Assembly (NCBI GenBank): GCA_033032175.1
Contig: CM065304.1
Coordinates: 2,666,001 to 2,730,000 of the forward strand
Source: Saturnia japonica
Lineage: Eukaryota > Arthropoda > Insecta > Lepidoptera > Saturniidae
Direction: 5' to 3'
DNA length: 64,000 nt
The notes beneath the pieces are model-generated. The model searched no databases, was not told the DNA's origin, and worked only from the letters and a program-made list of their open reading frames with translations. Shown one piece after another: positions 54,521 to 64,000 of the stretch. The position numbers and the translations under genes were made by a program. Each line of letters begins with the position of its first letter. Within the stretch, counting starts at the first letter, position 1.

Positions 54521-55027
54521 AAGCCTAGTTCGGACTACACGAGTAATTTAGTAGCTATTTACGTTCTAAACAGCAAACATTTTGTCGAGCCGTTTAGTAC
54601 ATGATTGAGTGGATTTTTTATGTGTAATAGCACCACATACTTTACGCATGCTCAGTGGTTCACAAACTAAATAAATCTGGAGTTATCGGTTTTGCCGAGT
54701 TCATTAACTGCCGCAAAACAGATTAAATACTATATGTATGTGTACTATATTTACTAAATAGTATAATTTAAGTATATATATTGCATCCTTAGCTTTTTTC
54801 TTTATCGTACAGATTACTTCTTCCAACTTTTCTAAAATGGCCATTACCATAAGTTTTATTGACTTATTTACCTTATTGTGTTGCAGGCTGTTTATCTTTA
54901 CTATCTGTACTGTATACCTTCCATTTGAGTAGTATACGCGACCGCAGTACAAATGACGTTTTTGGGAGTAGCGAGTATTAAATAATCACTAAATTTCTCA
55001 CCAATCAACGTAGTCCAAACTAGGCTT
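54521..55027. mobile_element. small terminal-inverted-repeat element (MITE)
   Basis: The left end AAGCCTAGTTCGGACTAC and the right end (reverse complement) AAGCCTAGTTTGGACTAC match in 17 of 18 positions, and a weaker match continues (AATTTAGT on both sides). Length is 507 bp. The enclosed minus-strand ORF (54952-54704, starting MYCGRVYYSNGRY) has no recognised domain. A non-autonomous DNA transposon is the likeliest reading. Confidence 0.65.
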
Positions 55028-55689
55028 CGTTTATTATTTGCTTACATGAAATGTATATAAAAATATGGATTTTAAGAGAATGGTGTTTAAATGCAGGCCT
55101 GGTTGTTCCGCTTCTTTATCACGTTTTACCGAGGAAGTTCAATATATTGAGAAGTCGGAATTTTGAGCTATTGTGTGTATTGTCGCTTCCACGGTACTGT
55201 TCAGAGGTTAACTAGTTAGATTCTAAGAGTATACCTAATTAAAAGTAAAATAATTGAAATAACTAAAATAGTTTCAATACCTAATATAATAAATAGTAGT
55301 CTAAACTAATCTGAATATTTTGAAAATTAATTTGTTAAAATTCATTCCTGCTCTTTTTTAACTAATTATTTTTAACTGCTCGTCATGTGAAATCATGACA
55401 TAAACTCCTATATTTAAGATTGCATTTATTTTGAGTCTTTTTTTTTTTGGTAATCTCATAATTTGTCACAATATAAATCTTGTTGGTGTTTTTATTATAA
55501 ATAAATAAACTAATTTTTATGGCAAAATGATATTTGCAACATGAAAATGATATATATATAATATATGAAAAATGATATATAACGCCATAATCCTAAGGAA
55601 CAGGGCAGTATGCATAAACAATCAAGTGTAGGAAGTGAGAAGACGGTCGAATAAATTTAATACTGGTGAAACTCTGGAGCAAATCTAGT

Positions 55690-56190
55690 CTATAAAATTC
55701 ATAAAATTGAAGTGACACACACCATCACGCCCCGAAGGGTTAAGCAGAGGTGTACTAATGTACATCCACAATTCGCCGGGTATGTTTTTAGATCCCATGT
55801 AATAGGGGGCGAGCCTATTGCCATTTATCCGGCACAATGCCAAACTCCGAGCTACTACTGAGAATTTTATAGAAAAACCCAATAACACTTTTGATCGACG
55901 TGGGAATCGAACCCATGACCTCGATCATAGCAGTCACTAGGCTAACGAAGAAGTGTCTGTTTGTAATGTCAAAATAAGGGCTTTTTACTAAATGCATATG
56001 AAATTAAATACGACACCTATAAAAATAAACCCATTTTAACATTTTTTCTCACGGGACTTTCACTGATAGATAACTGATGTTATAAGTACTCCTTATAACT
56101 TACTACTACTACTAACTTACTTAATTACTACTAAAGATACATATATTTTAGAAAAATTATTAAGGTTCCGCGCAAATAAAAAAATTGGTA
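55690..56190 (-). repeat. CTAGCTGTG dispersed repeat, inverted copy 6, split by a SINE
   Basis: The minus strand reads (from 56190) TTATTTGCGCGGAACCTTAA, TATCAGTGAAAGTCCCGTGA, TTTCATATGCATTTAGTAAA, TATTTTGACATTACAAACAG, ACACTTC, then SINE family 2, then CAATTTTATGAATTTTATAG. The head is absent. Confidence 0.65.
55716..55950 (-). mobile_element. tRNA-derived SINE (family 2), copy 3, nested
   Basis: The minus strand carries GAGGTCATGGGTTCGATTCC (B box) and the family body. It is inserted into an inverted CTAGCTGTG repeat: the host sequence ATTGAAGTG lies to its left and GAAGAAGTGTCTG to its right. GAAGTG is therefore duplicated as a target site. Confidence 0.75.
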
Positions 56191-56266
56191 TATGCACACC
56201 GCGCGGGTTTCGAATATTACGATATGAAGACCTACAATATATAAATACAATATACAAAATACAATA

Positions 56267-56371
56267 AATACAAGTTCTTCGAAAGCGGTTATAGTAAAAC
56301 TATGCAATTTCATGTCACGTTTTGGTGTGCCAAAGGTCATAGTTAGTGACAACGGAACTTCATTTACGTGA
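56267..56371 (+). pseudogene. retrotransposon integrase-core fragment
   Basis: The plus strand reads NTSSSKAVIVKLCNFMSRFG, VPKVIVSDNGTSFT, then a stop. The FG.P..I.SDNGT.FT word with the second catalytic Asp is characteristic of the integrase core of LTR retrotransposons. The fragment is only 34 codons and no LTR, protease or reverse transcriptase is seen nearby, so it is a small relic. Confidence 0.65.
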
Positions 56372-57074
56372 CTGGAGTAGCCCATAGGTTTTATCCCTTT
56401 TGCGAGTGTTAAAATATTTGGCATTAACGACCGTGTCTTTTGATTGTGTTGACTTAGAAGTTTGATTTTTTCACAGCTCCAAGTGATTGCAGACTTGAGT
56501 ATCTGATATTAATTTTAACTTGATACCTCCACACATTCCTGAGAAAAAGAGTCATGACAGACATACGTACAACGATGTGATCCCTTATTTTTCTTTTGAG
56601 TTACCGAACCCTAAAAGGGGAGCCAAATTATAATTCTAAAATGATTTCACACAATTTGGAAGTACATATTTTGATAAGATTAGCACCACTATTATAGTCG
56701 AACAAGTTCGTGCGCGACCGGCCAACGTGAGAGACTGCCGGGGACGAGATAACACGACATTACGTCACTACATTACACTAAAGTAAACAGTATTTTGTCT
56801 CGACAGTGTTCTTGAAAGAATTACCTACAGCTGCTAGGTAGATAAACACAAAGTAGGACTGCCCTCTGACTATATTTCTTGGGTTACTTACTTACGTATT
56901 TGATAATACTATATTAAACTGTCATTGTTATCGTTTCAACAAAATATACTATCTACTAAAAGTGTAAGTTTTAATTTTAATCATTTCTACATGGGTTTTA
57001 TTTCTAGTTTCAAAAGTGATTGTGAAGTAGTAAGAAGGGAAAGTACATTTTTGAAAAACAAAAATATAACTCAC

Positions 57075-57287
57075 CGCAACATGTCTTTCCGAAATCGAGT
57101 CTGACGAGCTGCACGATATATGGCTCCAAGAGGTTCACATACCACCACGGCACCTTCTCGGTCTTCGTAAGGGTGCACGTATCAGCGCTAAACACAGCTG
57201 ATGTGCTGCCATCTAAAGCCTTCTGTGGTACTCCACCATCTACCGTAGATATTTGCATAGGCGCCTTACCAGCGGCCACGTTGAGAA
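57075..57287 (-). CDS. fw: fw-like exon: first half of fucolectin/FTP domain
   Basis: On the minus strand TTTTAG precedes TT CTC AAC. The frame reads LNVAAGKAPMQISTVDGGVP, then KALDGSTSAVFS, CTLTKTEKVPWWYVNLLEPY and IVQLVRLDFGKTCC plus one base. NVA.GK, A.DG and PWW.V.L are hallmarks of the FTP (eel fucolectin/tachylectin-4/pentraxin) beta-sandwich, which binds fucose with calcium in some members. The donor is G|GTGAGT. The two leading bases require an upstream exon ending in phase 1, presumably carrying the signal peptide. An intron of about 8.2 kb separates it from the next exon. Confidence 0.78.
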
Positions 57288-57344
57288 CTAAAACAAAATA
57301 TGAAAATTTTGAGTTATCTAAAAATTGGATTTTTTTATACTAAA

Positions 57345-57580
57345 AAGGTGACAAACAAGCATACGGCACGCATGTGGGTAAGCGGCTACCGTCGGCTATG
57401 GACGCTTGTAATACCATAGGTACCTATTACTAGTGCGTTGCCGACCCGAGACGGAGGAGGTGTACTGGTGTTCGCACGCTCTCCGAGGTTCGTTGGAGAT
57501 TCCAATTTACTCCAACCGAGGCAGGGTACCTCCTAGGGTAGGGTAGGGTCACTCCTGCCGGGATACCTTTGAGTATTAGG
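57345..57580 (+). repeat. dispersed repeat family G, copy 1
   Basis: GGTGACAAACAAGCATACGG, GGGTAAGCGGCTACCGTCGG and CTATGGACGCTTGTAATACC match 62430-62545. The right part holds GGGTAGGGTAGGGTC. The sequence is of a kind common in Lepidoptera as I recall; class undetermined. Confidence 0.65.
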
Positions 57581-57739
57581 TCGCTAGTGCAATAATAGTG
57601 AACAATAAAATGAAATAATTGAAATTTGAAAAAATGTTATATGTTTCAACTAGGAAGCGATTTGGTAAAATCTTTATTGGTTTAATACGTTCTGTAGACA
57701 ATGTATAAATATCGAATATCAATGCAAAAGTAATTAAAG

Positions 57740-57885
57740 TAACATAACCCTTATTATCTTATTATGTTAAGTGATCAATTCTTGTATGTATATTATTCCA
57801 ATTCCATTTCAAGTTAACCTAGGTAGGTGTTTTTCTTTTTTTGTATATAAGACCACAAGCACATCTCGGTCGCCCAGACATTAGT
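57740..57885 (+). repeat. dispersed repeat family H, copy 4
   Basis: TTATGTTAAGTGATCAATTC, TCAAGTTAACCTAGGTAGGT and GTTTTTCTTTTTTTGTATAT, CTCGGTCGCCCAGACATTA match the E/H junction and the H motif at 42960-43130. Confidence 0.55.
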
Positions 57886-58859
57886 AAATAAATTATGTAA
57901 TTTCATTGGTGCAAGATCAGTATCGGATCCAAAAGCCAAACTGCAATACAATATGCAAAACATGCAACATGCAAAATAATATTGAAAGGGCATTTATGTT
58001 TCATATAACTATTTTTATAAAAATCCTAAAAAAATTATTTTAACCGTTTGTACTATCGAAGTCAAGTATATTTAATATATATTTTCAAGAAGCTTCTTCA
58101 TATCATCGTTGCGTCTGCAAACCCCTTTATGTAATAATTATACTGGACTGACTGCCTGATGATGATCCGACTTGACAATTGAATGTATCTTCGCAAAAAC
58201 TTAGGTAAGCTCGATTTTATAAACTATCGGCGTAGTTTTTATACTTAAAATAAACACAATTATTACTTCAAATTAGTCATTCCGTGTTTTAGACCAATAT
58301 TTTTTTTACACATTAAGAATTTGTCTGACAACGAGTTAGAGAAACATATCAAGGAGGTTTTAATTTCAAAAGGTTATATTATAGGGTGGATCATATGAAT
58401 GATGGTGCTGTCTAGAAATGATTCCCTCTCTACAGAGAGGTACGATGTACCACATCTCTTTTATCGTTTCAGTTACGTTAGTAGAAATGTTAATTTCTCG
58501 TTTTATTTTTCTTCTTTTTCTACAATTAGTTTCAGATTTATCTCAACGATTAAAAACAAACGCTTCTTGTTGCAGAAAGACGAAAACAACTGTTAATCTT
58601 TTTCAGGCGGAAGTAGCAAAGAAATTTCTGCATCAATCAAATATGGCGGGGTTTTGCAGACGCAACAATGATAAATGTTGTAACAATTTATAATCATAAA
58701 GAAAAGGTTCTCAAATCGTCCGATCATTGTCTCAGTCAAAACTAAAACAATATATTGTAACAGTAACTATATCGTTTCATTGGATTTAAATGACATAATA
58801 GTGTACCTATAGGTAGAAATTAGGATTTTTTTTTGTCGCCCAATATAATTTAAATGTCG

Positions 58860-58976
58860 TCGGACTGTCGATATCCACACACCGTTAAATGACGATCCGC
58901 GCCTTACTAGACGTCGCGTCGCCGCCGCGCCGCACCGTACGCGTAGGTACCTACCCGTGATACACAAATTTGCATA
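58860..58976 (-). promoter_or_regulatory. CpG-rich patch with octamer motif, candidate fw-like promoter or 5' UTR
   Basis: 58900-58945 is almost all C and G with many CpG (GACGTCGCGTCGCCGCCGCG on the plus strand). Next to it at 58968-58975 is a perfect ATTTGCAT octamer. It lies about 1.6 kb upstream of the first visible fw-like exon, on the side where a promoter would be. No start codon or splice pair was found in it. Confidence 0.25.
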
Positions 58977-61380
58977 TAATTATCGACAGTTATCGAAGTG
59001 GCACAACACTAGTCCGGATTCTAGATATGTTAATCAGGCTAACTGTAGCCCCGTTATAACCACTACTAGCCAGTCAATTTTAACATAAAAATAATTCATA
59101 TTTACGAACCACTAGCTTTTACCCCGCAACTTCGTTCTCATTGTCTTAAAAAGACTTCAGATCTGTTGGAAACTGGTTACAATAAAACCATCGTCGGTAG
59201 ACGTGCGCGCGTCCCATGAACGTGTCAACGTATTTCAAACGAAAGTCGCAAATCTAATGTATCAACTTCCATAGGTCAAACCAATAAGATGCGAAATATT
59301 ATGCTTTTCAGTTGTACTCCGCGCACTATATAGCACTTTAGCTATAAACAAGGGCACCGTTCTGTCTCTTGTCATTCGTATAATTATCTCAAACTATGTT
59401 TAAAAAAAAAAATCTTTTTTTTTGTACCCTAGGCGTTACTAAATCATTCTTCTAAATAATAATTCTAAAGCTAAAACCCACTACAAATTTTAAAATTACA
59501 AAATTCTTATATCAATATTTAATAACATAGTTAAGTTAGAAATAGGAAAGTCTACTTTAATGTCCAATTACTTGACAGTAGGTAATTGGAAGAAACTAAT
59601 TCTACGAAAAAAATAAAATAATTGAGATATAACTTGAAAATATATGTGGGCGGTAGCGTCACTGCAAAAGTATGTGCGTCAGGTTTATTGTAAGATAAAA
59701 AATTTGTGGCATTGATATCGCAGCACTGTTAGAAATAAAGACTCTTTCTAAACTGAGGTAAAAACAATTTTGCTGCAGTTTAAGTAGATACATAACTAGT
59801 GTTATAATTTCAAAAGAGCTATTAAGAAATCAAATCAGTGTGGTGGAGACGTATGTCTGACATGATTATCGAAAGTCACCAAAGCATATCTGACGCCGCT
59901 TCACTTACGACTTAGGAAGCATCGATGACGCTATAGATGCAGCGTTTATGATGCTTCGCTCGAAAGTACACCTTAACGTTCCCAACATTTACATACAACA
60001 CAAATCTGCCGCGGCTTCATTAACATGGCACGGCGCGCGGCGCGGCGCTGCGTCAAAGACGCTACAGACCTGCTTGGCTCGAAAGTCTACCTTTATAAAG
60101 TAAATAACTATACGACGATATAATACGTCAACTATGTCAAGTAAGGCATAGAAGCTCGTCCAAAATGATGGACGAAACGGTTATAATTGTTATAAGTAAC
60201 GAATAACCTAAACTAACACCAAGGATGGGGGTCATAATTTATCGTACAGACCAACTGACCATACGAAAACTAAAACTATGACCAGCAATTTAGTGGCCCC
60301 TAGAAAGAATGAAAATGGTGACCTTATGGATTATTTATCACATAACAAACTGAATTATTAAAAAAAAGAAGAAAACCCCGACTGCAACAAAACATAAAAA
60401 ATTTTTTTTTTCTATTTTTACTTTTTATTTAATTCCCAGACGTCGTACTTAAATATCATAAAGCCTATGACACTCCCACAATTAAGACGAATCTAAGGAC
60501 ACCTCGTACGATAAAATTTATAAAGCCATTTAGGCTACAGAGCGTGCCAAAGAAATAGACATACATACGCTCGAAAAATATACACAACATTTTTCGCAGT
60601 CGGGTAAAAAGAGACAGAATGATCTTCATTTACACAATTTGTATTTAAAACTTAAGTATTATATATATGCCTTTCGGTGCTATTACAGCTTTAAGGAATG
60701 CAATGACCGGACGAAACCCTGACTCAAAGTCAGCAGTTTGAAACTCTCCACCCAGTGAGTAGTTAGTAAAAATATTTAGTAAAATATCTTTATGTTTTTA
60801 TAGTATTATTTGAGTTTAGCATCTAACAATTAATTATAATTTAAAAAAAGTAACCAGTTCATCACTCCCGTAAATTAACTAGGATATGATGCATTTATAT
60901 TTTTTTAGTATTTATAATTAATATTTTTGGTTGCTTATTTTCATTTTTATTACATTTTCTATTTGCACTATTGACAATTGAACTGCTAAATGAGTAATAT
61001 TAGGATGTTTCTTATACACCATACTCCTATTAAAGAATAAAGGCAAGTGCATCACTGTACTTTAAACAATTCTAACGGTCAGAACCTTCTTCCAGAACCA
61101 GTAGATATTATAAAGCATAATAGATTGTTTGTTTGAAATAAGCTAATCTCTAGAAGTACCAGATAAATTTGCCAATAATAAAATTTAATTTAATAAATTT
61201 ATTAATTTATTTAATTAATTTTTTTTTAATTTTTTTTAGCCTGTTTATTGAGGTAGATTATAAGCTATATAATTTGGAAAGCTGTAAGCAAGTAAAGGAA
61301 GTTAGGATAACTGAAGGCTACACGGCAGCTTCGCGTTGGCGACAGCGCGTTTGATAATTGATTGAATAAATTTAACACAC

Positions 61381-61405
61381 ATGAAGCTGCGGGCTACAGC
61401 TAGTA
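61381..61405 (-). repeat. end of a CTAGCTGTG-type repeat
   Basis: The minus strand reads CTACTAGCTGTAGCCCGCAG, CTTCAT, the head of the family. Its body to the left is too diverged to bound. Confidence 0.5.
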
Positions 61406-61426
61406 GAATATAATGAGAACGAGAAA

Positions 61427-61634
61427 AGACAATTATTAACAAAAAGATAACAAACTTCAACGATTTTCAAAAGTTGCCTGGTGTATATTCGAAGTTGAAG
61501 GTTCAATGTTAATGAAATTAAAATGGAACACCCAACCCTTGCAGTATCTCCTTTCCAACGGAAAAAGTATCAACCAAATCATTAAAAAATACATTCCAAT
61601 TAATAACCTCCGTCTTTTTTGAAGTCGGTTAAAA
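61427..61634 (+). repeat. dispersed repeat family A, copy 4
   Basis: It starts GACAATTATTAACAAAAAGA, carries TTCGAAGTTGAAGGTTCAAT and ends CCGTCTTTTTTGAAGTCGG, TTAAAATC. This is the best preserved 3' end of the family. It directly follows an inverted end of the CTAGCTGTG family (61381-61405), which suggests nested insertion. Confidence 0.7.
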
Positions 61635-61807
61635 TCATAAATGTAGTATTATAATATAAATATGTTTGTGATAATAAAATCTAGGGCCTACCAAGTCTAT
61701 ATGTATAGATTTAAATGCAATATATTATATTTTTTTATTTGGTATGCAAATTACAATACACAGTGAACTATCTGGAAAGAATAATCTGTGACATTGGGAT
61801 AATCAGG

Positions 61808-61861
61808 GCTCACCGAATGCGATCGAGATGGAAAGTGGGGTCGACGGACCGGAATGCGCAG
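61808..61861 (+). other. possible short exon, unassigned
   Basis: AATCAG is followed by 54 nt of unusually GC-rich sequence with ATGGAAAGTGGGGTCGACGG and ending GCGCAG|GTATAA, a plausible donor. An ATG-initiated frame reads MESGVDGPECA. No partner exon or homolog is recognised. Read on the minus strand it offers a CG|GTGAGC donor, so it could also be a 5' exon of the fw-like gene, but no ATG is present there. Confidence 0.2.
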
Positions 61862-62429
61862 GTATAATGTTTTTTTTTTGCACTGGTTTTTAAGTTTTAA
61901 AAAATCGCTACCTGTTTGGAAAATTCTGCGGCTTGTCGTAAGATCTTGATGTTATAAATAGAAAGGGATATTTTTTAATAAACTACTTTGTAAAAAAACG
62001 GGCACCTAAGGAAATTTGCGTTCTAAGTTCGATTTCAGTTAATTAAATTTAATTTAATTGTTTGACTTAGTCTGTGTACTTATAATCGTATAAATTAATA
62101 TGCGTGAAGTAATTCTGGCAAATTTATCATTAATTTTTGATGAATTCCATGAAGACGATGTACATGTCTAAACAATAAGAAGTAGTCAGCGATAAAGACA
62201 AGAAGGTTTTTTTTTAAATTAAATAAAGTTACATGGAGTACAATCATTGCGGAGACATAAATGGTTGCAGGGTATTTTGTAATACTCGTCTGGCAAGCTA
62301 GCTACGTACGTACGGAGGCGCGGCGCGGTGGAGAGTTTGGTCGAATAAATTTATTAACGAATGAATACGTAGGGCAACGTTAATACATATATCATATTTA
62401 CACAGTCTACATTTAAATAATAAAACATT

Positions 62430-62545
62430 TTTTTTTTACGACAAAGATGGCAAACAAGCATACGGTCCGCCTGATAGTAAGTGGCTACCGTAGCCCATGG
62501 ACGCTTGTAATACCATAGGGTAACACCAGCGCGATGTTGCTTGTG
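62430..62545 (+). repeat. dispersed repeat family G, copy 2
   Basis: GATGGCAAACAAGCATACGG, CGCCTGATAGTAAGTGGCTA, CCGTAGCCCATGGACGCTTG and TAATACCATAGGG match copy 1. It is truncated on the right. The overlapping minus-strand ORF is not a gene. Confidence 0.65.
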
Positions 62546-64000
62546 TAATTGCGTATGGTATGTTGTTGGATTTCGAGACAAACTGCTATATTGTAGTAAA
62601 TTCATCGCTAACGCTTCGAGCATTGTGAAAATAAGCCCAATAAAGCAGTACAGGTACTAATATAACTCATTTAATTATCGCTTATTCGAAAACGTATAGT
62701 ATGTAGATTCAATTATATAGTGAGTAAAATACTGTTCTCTGAAACAATAACAATACCTATCACGTTGGATTAAAGTCTATTTTCCATAAAACCACTATGG
62801 TGAATTTGTTATTGTCTCAAGACACATGAAACACTTCGAAATGTGTTTACACAGAGGTTAGCTTCATGGACTGTTACAGTTATCATTCGGTATCGCTGCT
62901 AAGACCGATAAGACCAATAGCAAAATATGATACTTCGAAAAAAAAAAACCGCATCATCGAAAAACAAAGATACGTTTAACTTATGTAAGGGGGTTGGAAA
63001 GCAGCACAATGGCCCCGATAAACAACTATAGAAAAATTCAATTTCAATATTATTATAAGTATGGACACATGGATTGGATGTATGAATTGAATTGATGATT
63101 TTACGAATATTCAGAGGCACTGAACTTAATGCACGTATAAATTGTATAAGCTAGAGTTTTGATACAGTTCTCTATAATATGTTTCTGTCTCATAATTCAG
63201 AGAGTTCTCTGATGCATATTGCCTAGTTATGCCATTGGAATGCATAAAACGGTATCAATTATTGAAGTGAAACTTCTTTATCGACGTATGGGAGAAATTT
63301 TGTAGCAATCGTCACGTTTTTCGGTTACGCGCCATGTTGCTTTTTTTATCAAAGTTTAGTATAGTGACGTAATGAATATAATGTAATATATTATAATAAT
63401 AACAACAATATATTAGTTTTGAAGTTTGGTTTGAAATAAGAATAACAATATATTAATTCAATAATTAAAATTAATAAAAAGACTTATTCAAATTTAAGTG
63501 AATTTACAAGAAAAGTGACAGTGATTATATATTTCGTTTTATAAATTCAACACGTATGAGCATGATTTTAATATTTATTTGAGGTTAACCTCACTTTTTC
63601 ATTGTAAGTATCAGTGAATGTATATAAATCTGTTAAAATTAGCAAGTATTAATAAATATGACTGTAAATCTAGTTAACATTATTAATTCTAAAAACAATA
63701 AAAAATATAAATTAAAAATAAAACAAAACACGATTAGAAAATAAAAATATGTATACGTACATCTTTTTTAATTATTCGTTTTTAATGATTTATTTATTCA
63801 TTTTTAATTTTATAAAATCGTTGCATTTCTACAAGATTAACTGTCATCATATAAAATTGTATTACATACTTTGAAAAGATAATTCCAATTATTTATTCAT
63901 AACTTGTAAATATAATACAATAAATAAATAGCAATGATATTATAATAAGAACAATGATAAAATAAATTACTCATTAATTGTATGCATGTCTATAATAATA

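Larger units (their letters stand above)
48912..57074. other. fw-like intron splitting the FTP domain
   Basis: About 8.2 kb. It contains family E (49185), family D (49633), a CTAGCTGTG head (50685), a truncated mariner (50811-51912), SINE family 2 (51975, 55716), family F (52590), family A inverted (52848), a LINE relic (54045-54350), a small inverted-repeat element (54521-55027) and an integrase relic (56267-56371). No additional exon is recognised. Confidence 0.5.
28966..57287 (-). other. fw: furrowed-like selectin gene (gene span, 5' end missing)
   Basis: Nine coding exons on the minus strand join in phase: 57287-57075, 48911-48479, 40486-40278, 39151-38975, 38065-37886, 37150-36971, 36049-35724, 34640-34459 and 29308-28966. 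The product is a type I membrane protein with FTP lectin-like domain, C-type lectin domain, three sushi/CCP modules, Thr/Pro-rich stalk, transmembrane helix and cytoplasmic tail of about 114 residues. This architecture is that of Drosophila furrowed, a selectin-like protein acting in planar cell polarity with Frizzled and in eye and bristle development (established knowledge). The signal-peptide exon was not identified. Only three CCP modules are seen, fewer than the ten I recall for the fly protein. Confidence 0.75.
57288..64000. other. region upstream of the first visible fw-like exon
   Basis: No exon could be assigned with confidence. A signal-peptide exon ending in phase 1 is required but was not recognised. 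Contents: repeat G copies (57345, 62430), family H motif (57740-57880), a CpG-rich patch (58860-58955), a GC-rich patch at 60000-60075, a possible short exon at 61808-61861 (plus strand), repeat A copy 4 (61427) and AT-rich DNA from 62.6 kb to the end. Confidence 0.5.

Noticed and set aside
56131..56424. 97-codon minus-strand ORF
   Set aside because: The plus strand carries an integrase-core fragment in this interval; the minus ORF has no features of its own.
59820..60080. Coding island with CpG-rich GGCGCGCGGCGCGGCGC
   Set aside because: No frame gives a sensible protein or fitting splice phase; short internal similarity (GCTCGAAAGT repeated at about 59960 and 60080) suggests repeat DNA.

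Overview
The window looks like nuclear DNA of a lepidopteran insect (moth or butterfly). It is AT-rich, its genes are broken into short exons with GT-AG introns, and its introns are full of Tc1/mariner elements, tRNA-headed SINEs and short dispersed repeats. Among them is the family starting CTAGCTGTGCCCGCGG that is common in lepidopteran sequence. Nothing bacterial or viral-genome-like is present. The species cannot be named from the sequence.

Two host genes are visible, in convergent orientation. On the + strand (431-20423) lies the 3' half of a Mical-like gene (actin-oxidising monooxygenase family). It has an acidic/Ser-rich exon at the left, one giant 2,043-nt exon, a 30-nt microexon, a proline-rich exon, and three last exons encoding a bMERB-like C-terminus ending at TAA 20421-20423. 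All exon phases agree. The catalytic, CH and LIM regions would lie to the left of the window.

On the - strand (57287 down to 28966) lies a selectin-like gene that I identify as furrowed (fw). Its order is a fucolectin/FTP domain, a C-type lectin domain split over two exons, three sushi/CCP exons, a Thr/Pro-rich stalk, a transmembrane exon, and a cytoplasmic tail ending in a His8 tract and a short C-terminus. Every junction was joined by phase. The signal-peptide exon was not found; it lies to the right of 57287, in or beyond the window. A GC-rich patch at 33.4 kb in the last intron could be an alternative last exon or a cassette exon.

The 8 kb between the two 3' ends (20.7-28.85 kb) has no recognisable gene. 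It holds diverged repeats, a pure G tract and a diverged tandem duplication. Mobile DNA makes up most recognisable non-coding content: a Tc1-like DD34E relic (3.8-5.35 kb), an internally deleted mariner (19.2-20.2 kb), an almost intact DD41D mariner-type element with perfect 32-bp inverted repeats and one stop codon (30.2-31.5 kb), a DD34D mariner truncated at one end (50.8-51.9 kb), two non-autonomous elements with terminal inverted repeats (43.65-44.92 kb; 54.52-55.03 kb), LINE and integrase relics, and at least eight dispersed repeat families.

I did not find a wholly new system. The points most worth a second look are the alternative-splicing options in both genes (two in-frame NAGNAG acceptors, a microexon, a mutually exclusive mini-exon, an alternative tail), the young DD41D element, and the two uncharacterised terminal-inverted-repeat elements.
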